A stretch of 64,000 nucleotides of DNA from Haloarcula sp. DT43. GTDB lineage: Archaea > Halobacteriota > Halobacteria > Halobacteriales > Haloarculaceae. The notes under the pieces were generated by a model that worked only from the letters and a program-made list of their open reading frames with translations, was not told the DNA's origin and did not search any database. The position numbers and the translations under genes were made by a program. The stretch spans positions 803,972 to 867,971 of the forward strand of contig NZ_JAYMGZ010000002.1 in NCBI RefSeq assembly GCF_037078405.1. Direction: 5' to 3'. The stretch's first letter is position 1. Each line of letters starts with the position of its first letter. Below, piece after piece: positions 7,047 to 14,820 of the stretch.

Positions 7047-7856
7047 TCAGTCGGTCGCCTCGCCGTCGTCGTCCGGCTCGTATGTCTCCGCGATGGCGTC
7101 GAGTGCCTCGTGATGTTCCGTCGTGTGCGGGGCGGTCAGCGGCGAGACGCTGACCTTCCCGTCGACGACGGCGCGGCGGTCGGTCCCCTCGGGGTCGGGG
7201 ATGTCGCCCTCGGCCATGTGTTCCCAGATGCGGTCGTGGAGGGTCACTGCGTCGCCCTCCCTGACCGCGTCCATCTCGTAGACCCGGGACGGTCGCGTGA
7301 CGGCCATCTCCGCGTCGCCCCACTCGGCGACGGGGGCGTTGACGTTCAGGTAGTCACACTGCTCGAACACGCCGGCACCGACGGCGTGGTCGGCCAGGTA
7401 GGTCGTCGCCTTGACGGCCTCGCCGTAGCTGTCGCCGTTGGCCTCGATGTCGGCGAAGGCGGCGTCCTCGCGGACCGGGATGTACATCGAGACGGCCATC
7501 GCAGGCACGTCGAAGAAGGTGGCCTCGACGGCGGCGCTGACGGTGCCCGAGCGGCCGAGGACGTACGCGCCGAGGTTCGCCCCGCGGTTACAGCCCGCGA
7601 CGACGAGGTCGGCGTCGGTGACGAGCGCTTCGAGCCCCGCCACGACGCAGTCCGAGGGGGTCCCCTCGACGGCGTAGCCGATGTCGTGCTCGTGGACGGT
7701 CACTTCGTGCGAGATGGCCCGGCCGACCGCGCTCTGGTCCTCCGCCGGGGCGACCGCGGTCACGTCGCCGACCGTCGAGAGCCCGTCGTACAGCGCGCGC
7801 AGACCGGCGCTCTCGATGCCGTCGTCGTTCGTCAGCAGAATCGTCGGCTCGTCCAT
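7047..7856 (-). CDS. surE: 5'/3'-nucleotidase SurE
   Basis: This 269-residue protein has the SurE metal-site motif at its N-terminus (ILLTNDDGIESAGLRAL) and the conserved SGTVSAAVEA and GTPSDCV segments. SurE dephosphorylates nucleoside 5'- and 3'-monophosphates. I chose the ATG at 7856 over a GTG two codons earlier. It sits 36 bp downstream of the Rsm22-like gene and 6 bp upstream of the EamA transporter, forming the middle of a minus-strand run. Confidence 0.94.
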   Translation of the reverse strand: MDEPTILLTNDDGIESAGLRALYDGLSTVGDVTAVAPAEDQSAVGRAISHEVTVHEHDIGYAVEGTPSDCVVAGLEALVTDADLVVAGCNRGANLGAYVLGRSGTVSAAVEATFFDVPAMAVSMYIPVREDAAFADIEANGDSYGEAVKATTYLADHAVGAGVFEQCDYLNVNAPVAEWGDAEMAVTRPSRVYEMDAVREGDAVTLHDRIWEHMAEGDIPDPEGTDRRAVVDGKVSVSPLTAPHTTEHHEALDAIAETYEPDDDGEATD

Positions 7857-7892
7857 ACCCACCGTCGGGCCGTCCCCGAGAAAAGCCCACCG

Positions 7893-9347
7893 CTACCGGG
7901 CCCGGTCGACGACCGTCTCGCCGTCAACGACGACGTTGTAGGCCTCCTCGTCGTCGTTCCAGAGCACCAGGGCGTTCTCGAAGGACAGCAGGTCGCCGTA
8001 GTCGGCCGTCCGGAGGTCCTCGTTCAGTATCGACGGCTCCGTGAGGACGGCGAAGTGGTCGACTTTCTGGCTCCCGTCGCCAAGCAGGAACAGCGGGTTC
8101 GCGCCCTCCCGCTCGGCGAGGTCGTGGCTGAGTTTGACCCCGAGGAAGTTCACCCGGTCGGTGACGTAGTTCTCGGCGTCGGCCATCGGCGCGTGGATGC
8201 CCCGGTCCGGCGTCACGTCGTGCTTTCGCTTCCCGTCGGTGCGCAGGACGCTGTAGGCGAACTGTACGTCCGTGTTGACGAACTCGCCCGTGCCGCCACC
8301 GGCGTCGTCGAGGCGCTTTTGCATCGTCGGGACCGCGATGTCCGGCTTGCGGTCGAAGGACCACGACTCGCCGTCGGGCGATTGGTGTGGCCAGAGCCGC
8401 ACCGTCGGCGCGTACACCGTCGCCGGGCCGCCGTCGGCCACCTCGCGCTCGACCGTTCGGAGCTGTATCGCCGTGTTGCGGTCGGCCGGGGCCAGCGCCA
8501 GTAGCGTCCCGTCGTCGGCGAGCGCCTCGACGTACCGGTAGAGCGTCGCCGCCGCGTCGTCGAGTTCGCTGAGGACGTTCGAGAAGACGACGAGGTCGTA
8601 CCCGGTGTCGCCATCCCCGTCCCCAGTCCCACCACTGCCGTCGCCTCCGAACGGCGACGCCGGGTCGAACGCCTCCGCCGTCTCCCGGTGAATCTCCCAG
8701 CGGACGTTCCCGCCGCTGTCTTCCAGGAGGTGCTCTAGCACGTCCGCGGCGGCGCTGGGTTCGACAGCGTGGTAGTCGAGCAGGGCGTCGTCGGGGAGCA
8801 GGTCCCGCAGGGCCAGCGCCGGGCCGCCGACGCCGGCCCCCACGTCCAGCACCCGGAGCTGCGAGGGGAGCAGGCCGTCCGCGGCGAGGGCCGCGAGGAC
8901 GTACTTCGCCACGGCGTAGTAGTCCGGCAGGTGATACACCGCGTAGCCAAGCGCCGTCAGTTCGTCGTACTCGACGGCCTGCCCGCGGAGATACCGCTCC
9001 TTGATGTCGCGGATGCGCTCGCGGAGTTGGTCGCCGCTCTCGCCGCTGTCCCACTCCAGCCCGCCCCACTCCGTCAGCAGGTCCAGCACCGCCTGCTCGT
9101 AGCGGTCGGGGAACCGCTCGACGCCGTGGAAGTCAACCGAAAGCCGTTTCTCGGGGGCCGGGACGAAGGTCCCGTCCTCGCGCTCGACGAGTCCGAGGTC
9201 GAACGCCTCCTCGCGGAGCACCTGCCGCACGACGGCGGGGTGGGGCTGGCCCTCGACGTACTCCTGTAGCTCCTCGGGGTCCAGCGGCCGGACGTTCCGG
9301 AGGTACTGGGCGTTCTCGCGTATCTGCCGGCGTGTGTCCTGGTTCAT
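7893..9347 (-). CDS. Rsm22-like SAM-dependent methyltransferase
   Basis: This 484-residue protein resembles the Rsm22 family of ribosomal small-subunit methyltransferases. An N-terminal helical region (to about residue 165) precedes a Rossmann methyltransferase core with SAM motif I, LRVLDVGAGVGGPALALRDL, and motif IV-like YDLVVFSNVLSEL. The C-terminal third is beta-rich. The usual zinc/iron-sulfur cysteine cluster of mitochondrial Rsm22 is not evident. Its ATG overlaps the stop of tyrA by 4 bases (ATGA), so translation is probably coupled. Target rRNA or protein is unknown. Confidence 0.8.
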   Translation of the reverse strand: MNQDTRRQIRENAQYLRNVRPLDPEELQEYVEGQPHPAVVRQVLREEAFDLGLVEREDGTFVPAPEKRLSVDFHGVERFPDRYEQAVLDLLTEWGGLEWDSGESGDQLRERIRDIKERYLRGQAVEYDELTALGYAVYHLPDYYAVAKYVLAALAADGLLPSQLRVLDVGAGVGGPALALRDLLPDDALLDYHAVEPSAAADVLEHLLEDSGGNVRWEIHRETAEAFDPASPFGGDGSGGTGDGDGDTGYDLVVFSNVLSELDDAAATLYRYVEALADDGTLLALAPADRNTAIQLRTVEREVADGGPATVYAPTVRLWPHQSPDGESWSFDRKPDIAVPTMQKRLDDAGGGTGEFVNTDVQFAYSVLRTDGKRKHDVTPDRGIHAPMADAENYVTDRVNFLGVKLSHDLAEREGANPLFLLGDGSQKVDHFAVLTEPSILNEDLRTADYGDLLSFENALVLWNDDEEAYNVVVDGETVVDRAR

Positions 9348-10078
9348 GAGAGTCGCTCGTACAGCTGTTCGAAGGTGTCCGCGTCGGCGTCGGCGAGTTC
9401 CCTGGCCGCGTCGGCCACGGCGTCCGCGCCGTCGAAGGCGTCCTGGATGTCGGCGTACACCCGCGGGTCGCCGCCGGTGACCTGCTCGACGAGGTCGAAC
9501 AGGCCGGCCGAGACCGGCGTCTGGAACCGGTCGGGCACGTCGTCGTCGACCATCGCGAACGCGAGCACGGCCACGTGGGCGCTGGCCTGGACCGTCTCCA
9601 TGGCCTCGTCGTGTTCGGCCGCCGTCGTCTCGAAGCAGTTGTTCCCGGCCGCGGCGAGGGCGTCGACGACGGCCTCCGTCTCGGGACCCGGTGCGTCGGC
9701 GACGACGGCGACGTTGCCGGGCGCGTTCTCGGGGGCGAACAGCGGGTGGAGGCTCAGCCGCTGGCCGTCGGGCACGGCCTCGCGCATCGCCGCGATGGGG
9801 GCCGCCATGCTCCCGGTCACGTCGACGACCGCGCCCGTGGCGAGCGGCGCGAACTCGTCGATGGCCGCCCCGGCGACGGGCATCGGCACCGCGACACAGA
9901 CCACGTCGAAGGTCTCGCTGGCGTCGTTTTCGACTGCGCGCCCGCCGACCGCGTCAGCGGCGGCTTCGGCGGCCGACTGGTCGACATCGGCGAAGGCGAC
10001 GGACGCGTCGGCGCGGGTCCGGACTGTGCGCGCGAACCACCGGCCCATCGCGCCGGCACCGACGACGAGGACGTTCAT
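9344..10078 (-). CDS. tyrA: Prephenate/arogenate dehydrogenase family (TyrA)
   Basis: This 244-residue NAD(P)-dependent dehydrogenase has an N-terminal Rossmann motif MNVLVVGAGAMGRWFARTVR, then an all-helical half. The segments DVTGSMAAPIAAMRE and LSLHPLFAPENAPGN match TyrA, including the catalytic His in LHPLF. It oxidatively decarboxylates prephenate in tyrosine synthesis. It is the first gene of the run tyrA / Rsm22-like / surE / EamA. A TATA-like GGCTTTTGAG lies at 10105-10114, about 27 bases upstream. Confidence 0.9.
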   Translation of the reverse strand: MNVLVVGAGAMGRWFARTVRTRADASVAFADVDQSAAEAAADAVGGRAVENDASETFDVVCVAVPMPVAGAAIDEFAPLATGAVVDVTGSMAAPIAAMREAVPDGQRLSLHPLFAPENAPGNVAVVADAPGPETEAVVDALAAAGNNCFETTAAEHDEAMETVQASAHVAVLAFAMVDDDVPDRFQTPVSAGLFDLVEQVTGGDPRVYADIQDAFDGADAVADAARELADADADTFEQLYERLS

Positions 10079-10240
10079 CGGCCCAGCGTAGCCCGGCCCG
10101 TCTCAAAAGCCGTTCGGTCACACGCCCGACCGGCGGGGCACCGCACGTGACGATGCCCGGGTAGACAGCCGTCGAATCGCCCGCCGTGATACGGTTTCCC
10201 CTCCTAAACGCTTATCTGTCGGCCCTGAGAGAACGGTGAC

Positions 10241-11014
10241 ATGAAGCGCGTTCGATTCCGTGATACCGCGGGGAACGTCCGGGGGGGCCGCTGGACCGTC
10301 GAGGACGGCGAGCCCGTCGTCACCGCCGCCGCCGGACCGTACGGCCGTATCGCCTTCGGCGACGAGTCCTACGACCCCGACGAGGTGGACATCCTGCCGC
10401 CCTGCGAGCCGACGAAAGTCGTCTGCATCGGGCGAAACTACGCCGACCACGCCGAGGAGATGGACTCGGACCTTCCGGACCGGCCGATGCTGTTTCTCAA
10501 AGCGCCAAACGCCATCGCGTCCCACGGCAAGCACCTCACGCTGCCCTCGGGGAAAGAACGCATCGACTACGAGGCCGAACTCGGGGTCGTCATCGGCGAG
10601 CAGTGCAAGAACGTCAGCGAGTCCGGCGCGATGGACGTGGTCGCGGGCTACACCTGCGTCAACGACATCTCGAACCGCGACGACCAGCGCCAGGAACAGA
10701 ACTGGGTCCGCGGGAAGGCCTTCGACAACGCCTGCCCCATCGGCCCGCTCGTCGCCACGCCCGAACACGTCCCCGAGGACGCCAGCATCGAACTCCGGCT
10801 CAACGGCGAGACGAAACAGTCCTCCTCCCGCGAGCACCTCATCTTCTCGGTCCCCGAACTCATCGCGGAGATAACCTCGTACATGACCCTAGAGCCCGGC
10901 GACGTCATCGCCACGGGCACGCCGGAAGGCGTCGGCCCGATGGAAGACGGTGACGAGGTCGAGGTCGAAATCGAAGGCGTCGGCACGCTCAAACACAGCG
11001 TCAAGATTCCGTAG
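10241..11014 (+). CDS. Fumarylacetoacetate hydrolase (FAH) family enzyme
   Basis: This 257-residue protein has the FAH fold markers: KVVCIGRNYADHAEEM, then metal-ligand acid residues in YEAELGVVIG, and GYTCVNDISNRD. The C-terminus has the conserved GDVIATGTPEGVGPM. Members include acylpyruvate hydrolases, oxaloacetate decarboxylases and aromatic-degradation hydratases, so the exact reaction is open. A TATA-like CGCTTATCTG at 10208-10217 supports the ATG at 10241. It stands alone, divergent from tyrA and convergent with the halocyanin gene. Confidence 0.9.
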   Translation: MKRVRFRDTAGNVRGGRWTVEDGEPVVTAAAGPYGRIAFGDESYDPDEVDILPPCEPTKVVCIGRNYADHAEEMDSDLPDRPMLFLKAPNAIASHGKHLTLPSGKERIDYEAELGVVIGEQCKNVSESGAMDVVAGYTCVNDISNRDDQRQEQNWVRGKAFDNACPIGPLVATPEHVPEDASIELRLNGETKQSSSREHLIFSVPELIAEITSYMTLEPGDVIATGTPEGVGPMEDGDEVEVEIEGVGTLKHSVKIP

Positions 11015-11033
11015 GCCGACGACGCCCGCGGCG

Positions 11034-11900
11034 TTATTCTACGACGACCGCGCCCCGCATCCCGAGTCCCTCGTGTGGTTTACATGAGTACAGGTGGGTC
11101 CCGGACTCCTCGAAGGTGTGTTCGTACGCGCTGTCCCCCTCGGCGACGAGGTCGGAGTCAAGCGGCCCGTCACCCTTCGAGACGACGTTGTGCGGGCCGC
11201 CGTGGCCGGTCCAGTCCCACCGGACGGTCGTGCCGGCCGCGACTCGCAGTGCGGGCGGGTCGAACGCGAACCGGCCACCGTTGCCGTCCGCGCCGGTCGT
11301 GACCGTCACGGTGCTGGCGTCGGTGCGGTCGGCGATGGTGCCGTCGAAGTTACTCGACGCCACGAGCCACTCGTCGACCGCTTCGTTGCCCGAGGACGGC
11401 GGCTCTCTGACGAGAACTGCACCCTGCATGCCGTCCTCGCGGTGCGGTTCGGAGACGTAGCGGTACTCGCCGGGCTCCTCGAAGAAGTACCGGTACCCCG
11501 TCCCGGGCTGGGCGTTCGTCCGCCCGCTGTCGAAGGGGCCGTCGAGGGCGACCACGTTGTGCTGGCCGCCGTGGCCGGTCCAGTCCCACCGGACGAGCGT
11601 CCCCGGCGGGACCTCGATGACCGGCGGGTCGAAGGCCAGGCCGTCGTCCGTCTCTTCGCCGACCATCACCGTCGGCCGGGCGGCGGGGCCAAAGCGGGCA
11701 GGCTCGCCGTCGTAGCCGTTGGCGTCGTCGAGCCAGTCGTCGAGGGATTCCGGCGTCGGCTCGGGCGTCGCCGTCCCGGTCGCGGTTCCGCTGTCGGCGG
11801 CTGCGTCCGACCCCACGGCGGAGACACAGCCGGCGGTGGCGGCGAGTGCTGTCAACCCTGTGCTCGCGAGGAACTGTCTGCGGGTGGAGGGCAGTCGCAT
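11034..11900 (-). CDS. Two-domain halocyanin-like copper lipoprotein
   Basis: This 288-residue protein begins with a Tat signal (TRRQFLAS) and a lipobox TAGC, with the lipidated Cys at 25. Two plastocyanin-like domains follow. Domain 2 has the full type-1 copper set His237, Cys273, His276, Met281. Domain 1 has His114, His153 and Met158, but Ser150 replaces the copper cysteine, so it should not form a normal blue-copper centre. Halocyanins are membrane-anchored electron carriers. A TATA-like TTTTGTATC at 11926-11934 fits a leaderless start, and a palindrome at 11947-11963 lies just upstream. Confidence 0.9.
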   Translation of the reverse strand: MRLPSTRRQFLASTGLTALAATAGCVSAVGSDAAADSGTATGTATPEPTPESLDDWLDDANGYDGEPARFGPAARPTVMVGEETDDGLAFDPPVIEVPPGTLVRWDWTGHGGQHNVVALDGPFDSGRTNAQPGTGYRYFFEEPGEYRYVSEPHREDGMQGAVLVREPPSSGNEAVDEWLVASSNFDGTIADRTDASTVTVTTGADGNGGRFAFDPPALRVAAGTTVRWDWTGHGGPHNVVSKGDGPLDSDLVAEGDSAYEHTFEESGTHLYSCKPHEGLGMRGAVVVE

Positions 11901-11946
11901 GGCACGCTAGCCGTTCTCACCCCGTGATACAAAAGGGGGTGTCTCC

Positions 11947-11963
11947 TTTCCAGATTCTGGAAA
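11947..11963. promoter_or_regulatory. 17-bp perfect palindrome in divergent promoter region
   Basis: TTTCCAG-ATT-CTGGAAA is a perfect 7-3-7 inverted repeat. It lies between the two-domain halocyanin gene (TATA at 11926-11934, minus strand) and the winged-helix regulator gene (TATA-like TTTATATAC at 11992-12000, plus strand). The position suits an operator for one or both genes, with the regulator next door the obvious candidate protein. That link is inference. Confidence 0.55.
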
Positions 11964-12124
11964 CGAACGGTCGCCCTTTATCCGACGGTGGTTTATATAC
12001 TGGACGGCATCCGGAGGCCGACGCTTGGGTATCGAAGGTCGTCGGTCATCCACAGGTTTCACGTCGCTGCCCCGTCATATCGGGACCGAACCGCCCGCAG
12101 AACCGCCCCCCTGAGAGGCTCCCC

Positions 12125-12487
12125 GTGGCACACAACGACGCGAGCGAGACGCAGGCCCTGTTCGACGCCCTCGCCGACCCTGACTGTCGTGACATCCTCA
12201 GGGTACTCGACGAGCCGCTGCCGGCGAAAGCGGTCGCCGCGGCCTGTGACCTGCCGCAGACGAGCACCTACCGGAAGCTCGAACAGTTGAGCGAAGCCGA
12301 CCTGGTCGCCGAGGAGACGGACGTGCGCGCCGACGGGCACCACGCGACGGCGTACGTCCGGGACTGTGGCGGCGTGTTCGTCGGAGTCGACGAGGACGGT
12401 GCCTTCGACGTCGACGTTCTGCCGGCCGACGAGCGGCCCAGCGACCGGCTCGCGCTCCTGTGGTCACGCGTCAGCGAGGAACTGTGA
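12125..12487 (+). CDS. Winged-helix (ArsR-like) transcriptional regulator
   Basis: This 120-residue protein has an N-terminal winged helix: LFDALADPDCRDILRVL, then a recognition region AVAAACDLPQTSTYRKLEQL and wing VRADGHHATAYV. The C-terminal 40 residues are acidic and beta-rich. Start is the GTG at 12125; the mRNA probably begins near 12022, after the TTTATATAC box at 11992-12000, leaving a leader of about 100 nt, which is unusual here. It lies between two halocyanin genes and may control one or both. No cysteine-based metal site is seen apart from Cys residues in the HTH part. Confidence 0.8.
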   Translation: MAHNDASETQALFDALADPDCRDILRVLDEPLPAKAVAAACDLPQTSTYRKLEQLSEADLVAEETDVRADGHHATAYVRDCGGVFVGVDEDGAFDVDVLPADERPSDRLALLWSRVSEEL

Positions 12488-12564
12488 CTGGAGACGTGTC
12501 ACTCGCCGTCGGGTTCGCTACCCGCCGCTCCGCACTGGGCGGAAAATAAACGCCACCGGCCGCG

Positions 12565-13107
12565 TTACTCGACGACGACCGCGCCGACCATCCCGAGCGC
12601 CCGGTGGGGCACGCAGTTGTAGAGGTAGGTCCCGCTCTCCTCGAACGTGTACTCGTAGGTGGTCCCTTCCTCCGCGACGGCCGACCCCGAGTCCAGCGGC
12701 CCCTCGCCCTCGGAGACGACGTTGTGGCCGGCCCCCTGGCCGGTCCACTCCCAGACGACCGTCGTTCCGGTCGAGACGTTAATCGCCGGCGGGTCGAAGG
12801 CGAACGCGCCGCCGTTGCCCTCGGCGCCGACGGCGACGGAGACCTCGTCTTGGTCGGTCAGCACGACCATGGAGCCGTCGAAGTTCGACGAGTCGCCGAC
12901 GTAGTTCGCCACCTCTTCCGGCGCTTCGGCGGTCTCCATTCCACCGCCGCTCTCCGTCGTCTCGGCCTCGGTAGCTTCGGCGTCCCCGTCGCCGCCGTCG
13001 CTACTACCGCCATCGCCGCCGGACCCGCCACAGCCAGCGAGTAGTCCAGCGCCCGATACGGCCGCAGTAGTGCGGATGAACGTCCGCCTGTCGAGGTCGT
13101 CCAACAT
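12565..13107 (-). CDS. Halocyanin-like blue copper lipoprotein
   Basis: This 180-residue protein has a Tat signal (DRRTFIRT), a lipobox LAGC, and a Gly/Ser/Asp/Glu-rich linker to about residue 60. One plastocyanin-like domain follows with copper ligands His128, Cys165, His168 and Met173 in YLYNCVPHRALGM. It should carry electrons on the outer face of the membrane. A TATA-like CTTATAAG at 13131-13138 is about 27 bases upstream. Its domain is closely similar to domain 2 of the two-domain halocyanin nearby, suggesting local duplication. Confidence 0.93.
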   Translation of the reverse strand: MLDDLDRRTFIRTTAAVSGAGLLAGCGGSGGDGGSSDGGDGDAEATEAETTESGGGMETAEAPEEVANYVGDSSNFDGSMVVLTDQDEVSVAVGAEGNGGAFAFDPPAINVSTGTTVVWEWTGQGAGHNVVSEGEGPLDSGSAVAEEGTTYEYTFEESGTYLYNCVPHRALGMVGAVVVE

Positions 13108-13276
13108 GCGTCCGAATTTACGACTGTGTACTTATAAGCGGGTCGTTTCTGTCGCTTGTCGAGGAACAATAACCGGGGATACGAGGCCGTGTGGTGACGG
13201 GATACCGACACAGTTCGGACGGGGATTGATGCGGGCGCGGGCCCTCGATACACCCGATGGGAGTGTCCGTTCACAG

Positions 13277-14803
13277 ATGACTGTCTGGCTCCGCGGCGAC
13301 CATCTCGTCCGGCGCTCCGGCCCCGTCGCTCGGCGACCTGACGAACCGGTGCTCCTGCTAGAGGCGTCGTCGTTCGCTCGCAAACTGCCCTACCACCCGC
13401 ACAAGCTGGTCCTGCTGTTCAGCGCGATGCGGCACTTCCGCGACGACCTCCGGGCCGACGGCCGGACGGTCCGGTACCGTCGAGCGGAGACCTTCGAGGA
13501 CGGGCTGGCGGAACACTTCGATGGGAATCCGGGCGACACGCTCGTGACCCACCGGCCCCAGACCGAGTCCGCGCAGGCCCGACTAGAATCGCTGGTGGCC
13601 GACGCCGGCGGCACAATCGAGTTCGTCCCAGACGAGCGGTTCCGCTGTTCCCCCGCCCAGTTCGACGAGTGGGCCGGGGACGGGCGCTACCGCCACGAGG
13701 ACTTCTACCGGTTCATGCGCCGGGAGACTGGCTACCTGATGGCGGACGGCGACCCCGTCGGCGGCGAGTGGAACTACGACGACCAGAACCGGGAGACGCC
13801 GCCCGAGGGCTGGACGCCGCCGGACCCCCCGCGGTTCGAGCCCGACGACGTGACCCGGAACGTCGTCGAGTGGGTCGAAACGACCTTCGAGGGGAGTTAC
13901 GACGAGCGGCCCTACGGCGGCGACTGGGCCGACCCCGAGCCGTTCCGCTGGCCGGTCACCCGCCGGCAGGCCGTTCGGGCGCTGGACCACTTCGTAACGC
14001 ACCGGCTCCCCGCGTTCGGGCCGTACCAGGACGCGATGCTCGACGCCGAGTGGGCGATGAGCCACAGCCTGCTCTCCACGTCGCTCAACCTCGGACTCCT
14101 GGGTCCCGACGAGGTCGTCGAGCGCGCTATCGCGGCCTACGAGGACGGCGACGCGCCGCTCAACAGCGTCGAGGGGTTCGTCCGGCAGGTGCTGGGCTGG
14201 CGCGAGTTCCTCCGGCACGTCTACCGCCGGGAGATGCCCGGCCTGGCGACGGCGAACCAGCTCGGCGCGAGCGAGGACCTCCCCGCGTTCTACTGGGACG
14301 GCGACACCGACATGGCCTGTCTCTCGGACGTGATTGACGGCGTCCGGAAGCGGGGGTACTCCCACCACATCGAGCGGCTGATGCTCCTCGCCAACTTCGG
14401 GCTGGTCTACGGCGTCGAGCCGGCCCAGCTCAACCGGTGGTTCCACGCCGGCTACGTCGACGCCTTCCACTGGGTGACGACCCCCAACGTCGTCGAGATG
14501 GGGCTGTACGGCGCGGGCGTGTTCGCCACCAAGCCCTACGCCTCGTCGGCGAACTACGTCGACAGGATGAGCGACTACTGCTCGGCCTGTCCCTACTACA
14601 AGACCAAGACGACCGGCGACGGGGCCTGTCCGTTCAACGCGCTGTACTGGGACTTCCTGGACCGCAACGAGGAGACACTTCGGTCGAACCACCGGATGGG
14701 GCTGATGTACAGCCACGTCGACGACAAGAGCGACGCGGAACTGGCGGCCATCCGCGACCGGGCCGACGAAATCCGGGAGCTGGCGGCCGCCGGCGAGCTC
14801 TGA
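13277..14803 (+). CDS. Iron-sulfur cryptochrome/photolyase (FeS-BCP, PhrB-like)
   Basis: This 508-residue protein belongs to the photolyase-related family that repairs (6-4) photoproducts or senses light, with FAD and a [4Fe-4S] cluster. Four cysteines have the cluster spacing: Cys348, Cys435, Cys438 and Cys451 (DYCSACPYY, then GACPFN). The N-terminus MTVWLRGDHL and the FAD-domain segments MSHSLLSTSLNLGLL and EGFVRQVLGWREF fit the family. I chose the ATG at 13277 because its numbering and N-terminus match the family; an in-frame ATG at 13229 would add 16 residues. It is convergent with the ABC1 kinase gene. Confidence 0.92.
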   Translation: MTVWLRGDHLVRRSGPVARRPDEPVLLLEASSFARKLPYHPHKLVLLFSAMRHFRDDLRADGRTVRYRRAETFEDGLAEHFDGNPGDTLVTHRPQTESAQARLESLVADAGGTIEFVPDERFRCSPAQFDEWAGDGRYRHEDFYRFMRRETGYLMADGDPVGGEWNYDDQNRETPPEGWTPPDPPRFEPDDVTRNVVEWVETTFEGSYDERPYGGDWADPEPFRWPVTRRQAVRALDHFVTHRLPAFGPYQDAMLDAEWAMSHSLLSTSLNLGLLGPDEVVERAIAAYEDGDAPLNSVEGFVRQVLGWREFLRHVYRREMPGLATANQLGASEDLPAFYWDGDTDMACLSDVIDGVRKRGYSHHIERLMLLANFGLVYGVEPAQLNRWFHAGYVDAFHWVTTPNVVEMGLYGAGVFATKPYASSANYVDRMSDYCSACPYYKTKTTGDGACPFNALYWDFLDRNEETLRSNHRMGLMYSHVDDKSDAELAAIRDRADEIRELAAAGEL

Positions 14804-14820
14804 GCGGTGGCGACGCCCGG

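Noticed and set aside
5716..7323. A 535-codon minus-strand frame over alaX, EamA and surE
   Set aside because: It runs through three genes with clear motifs in other frames and encodes Arg/Gly-rich sequence without known domains.
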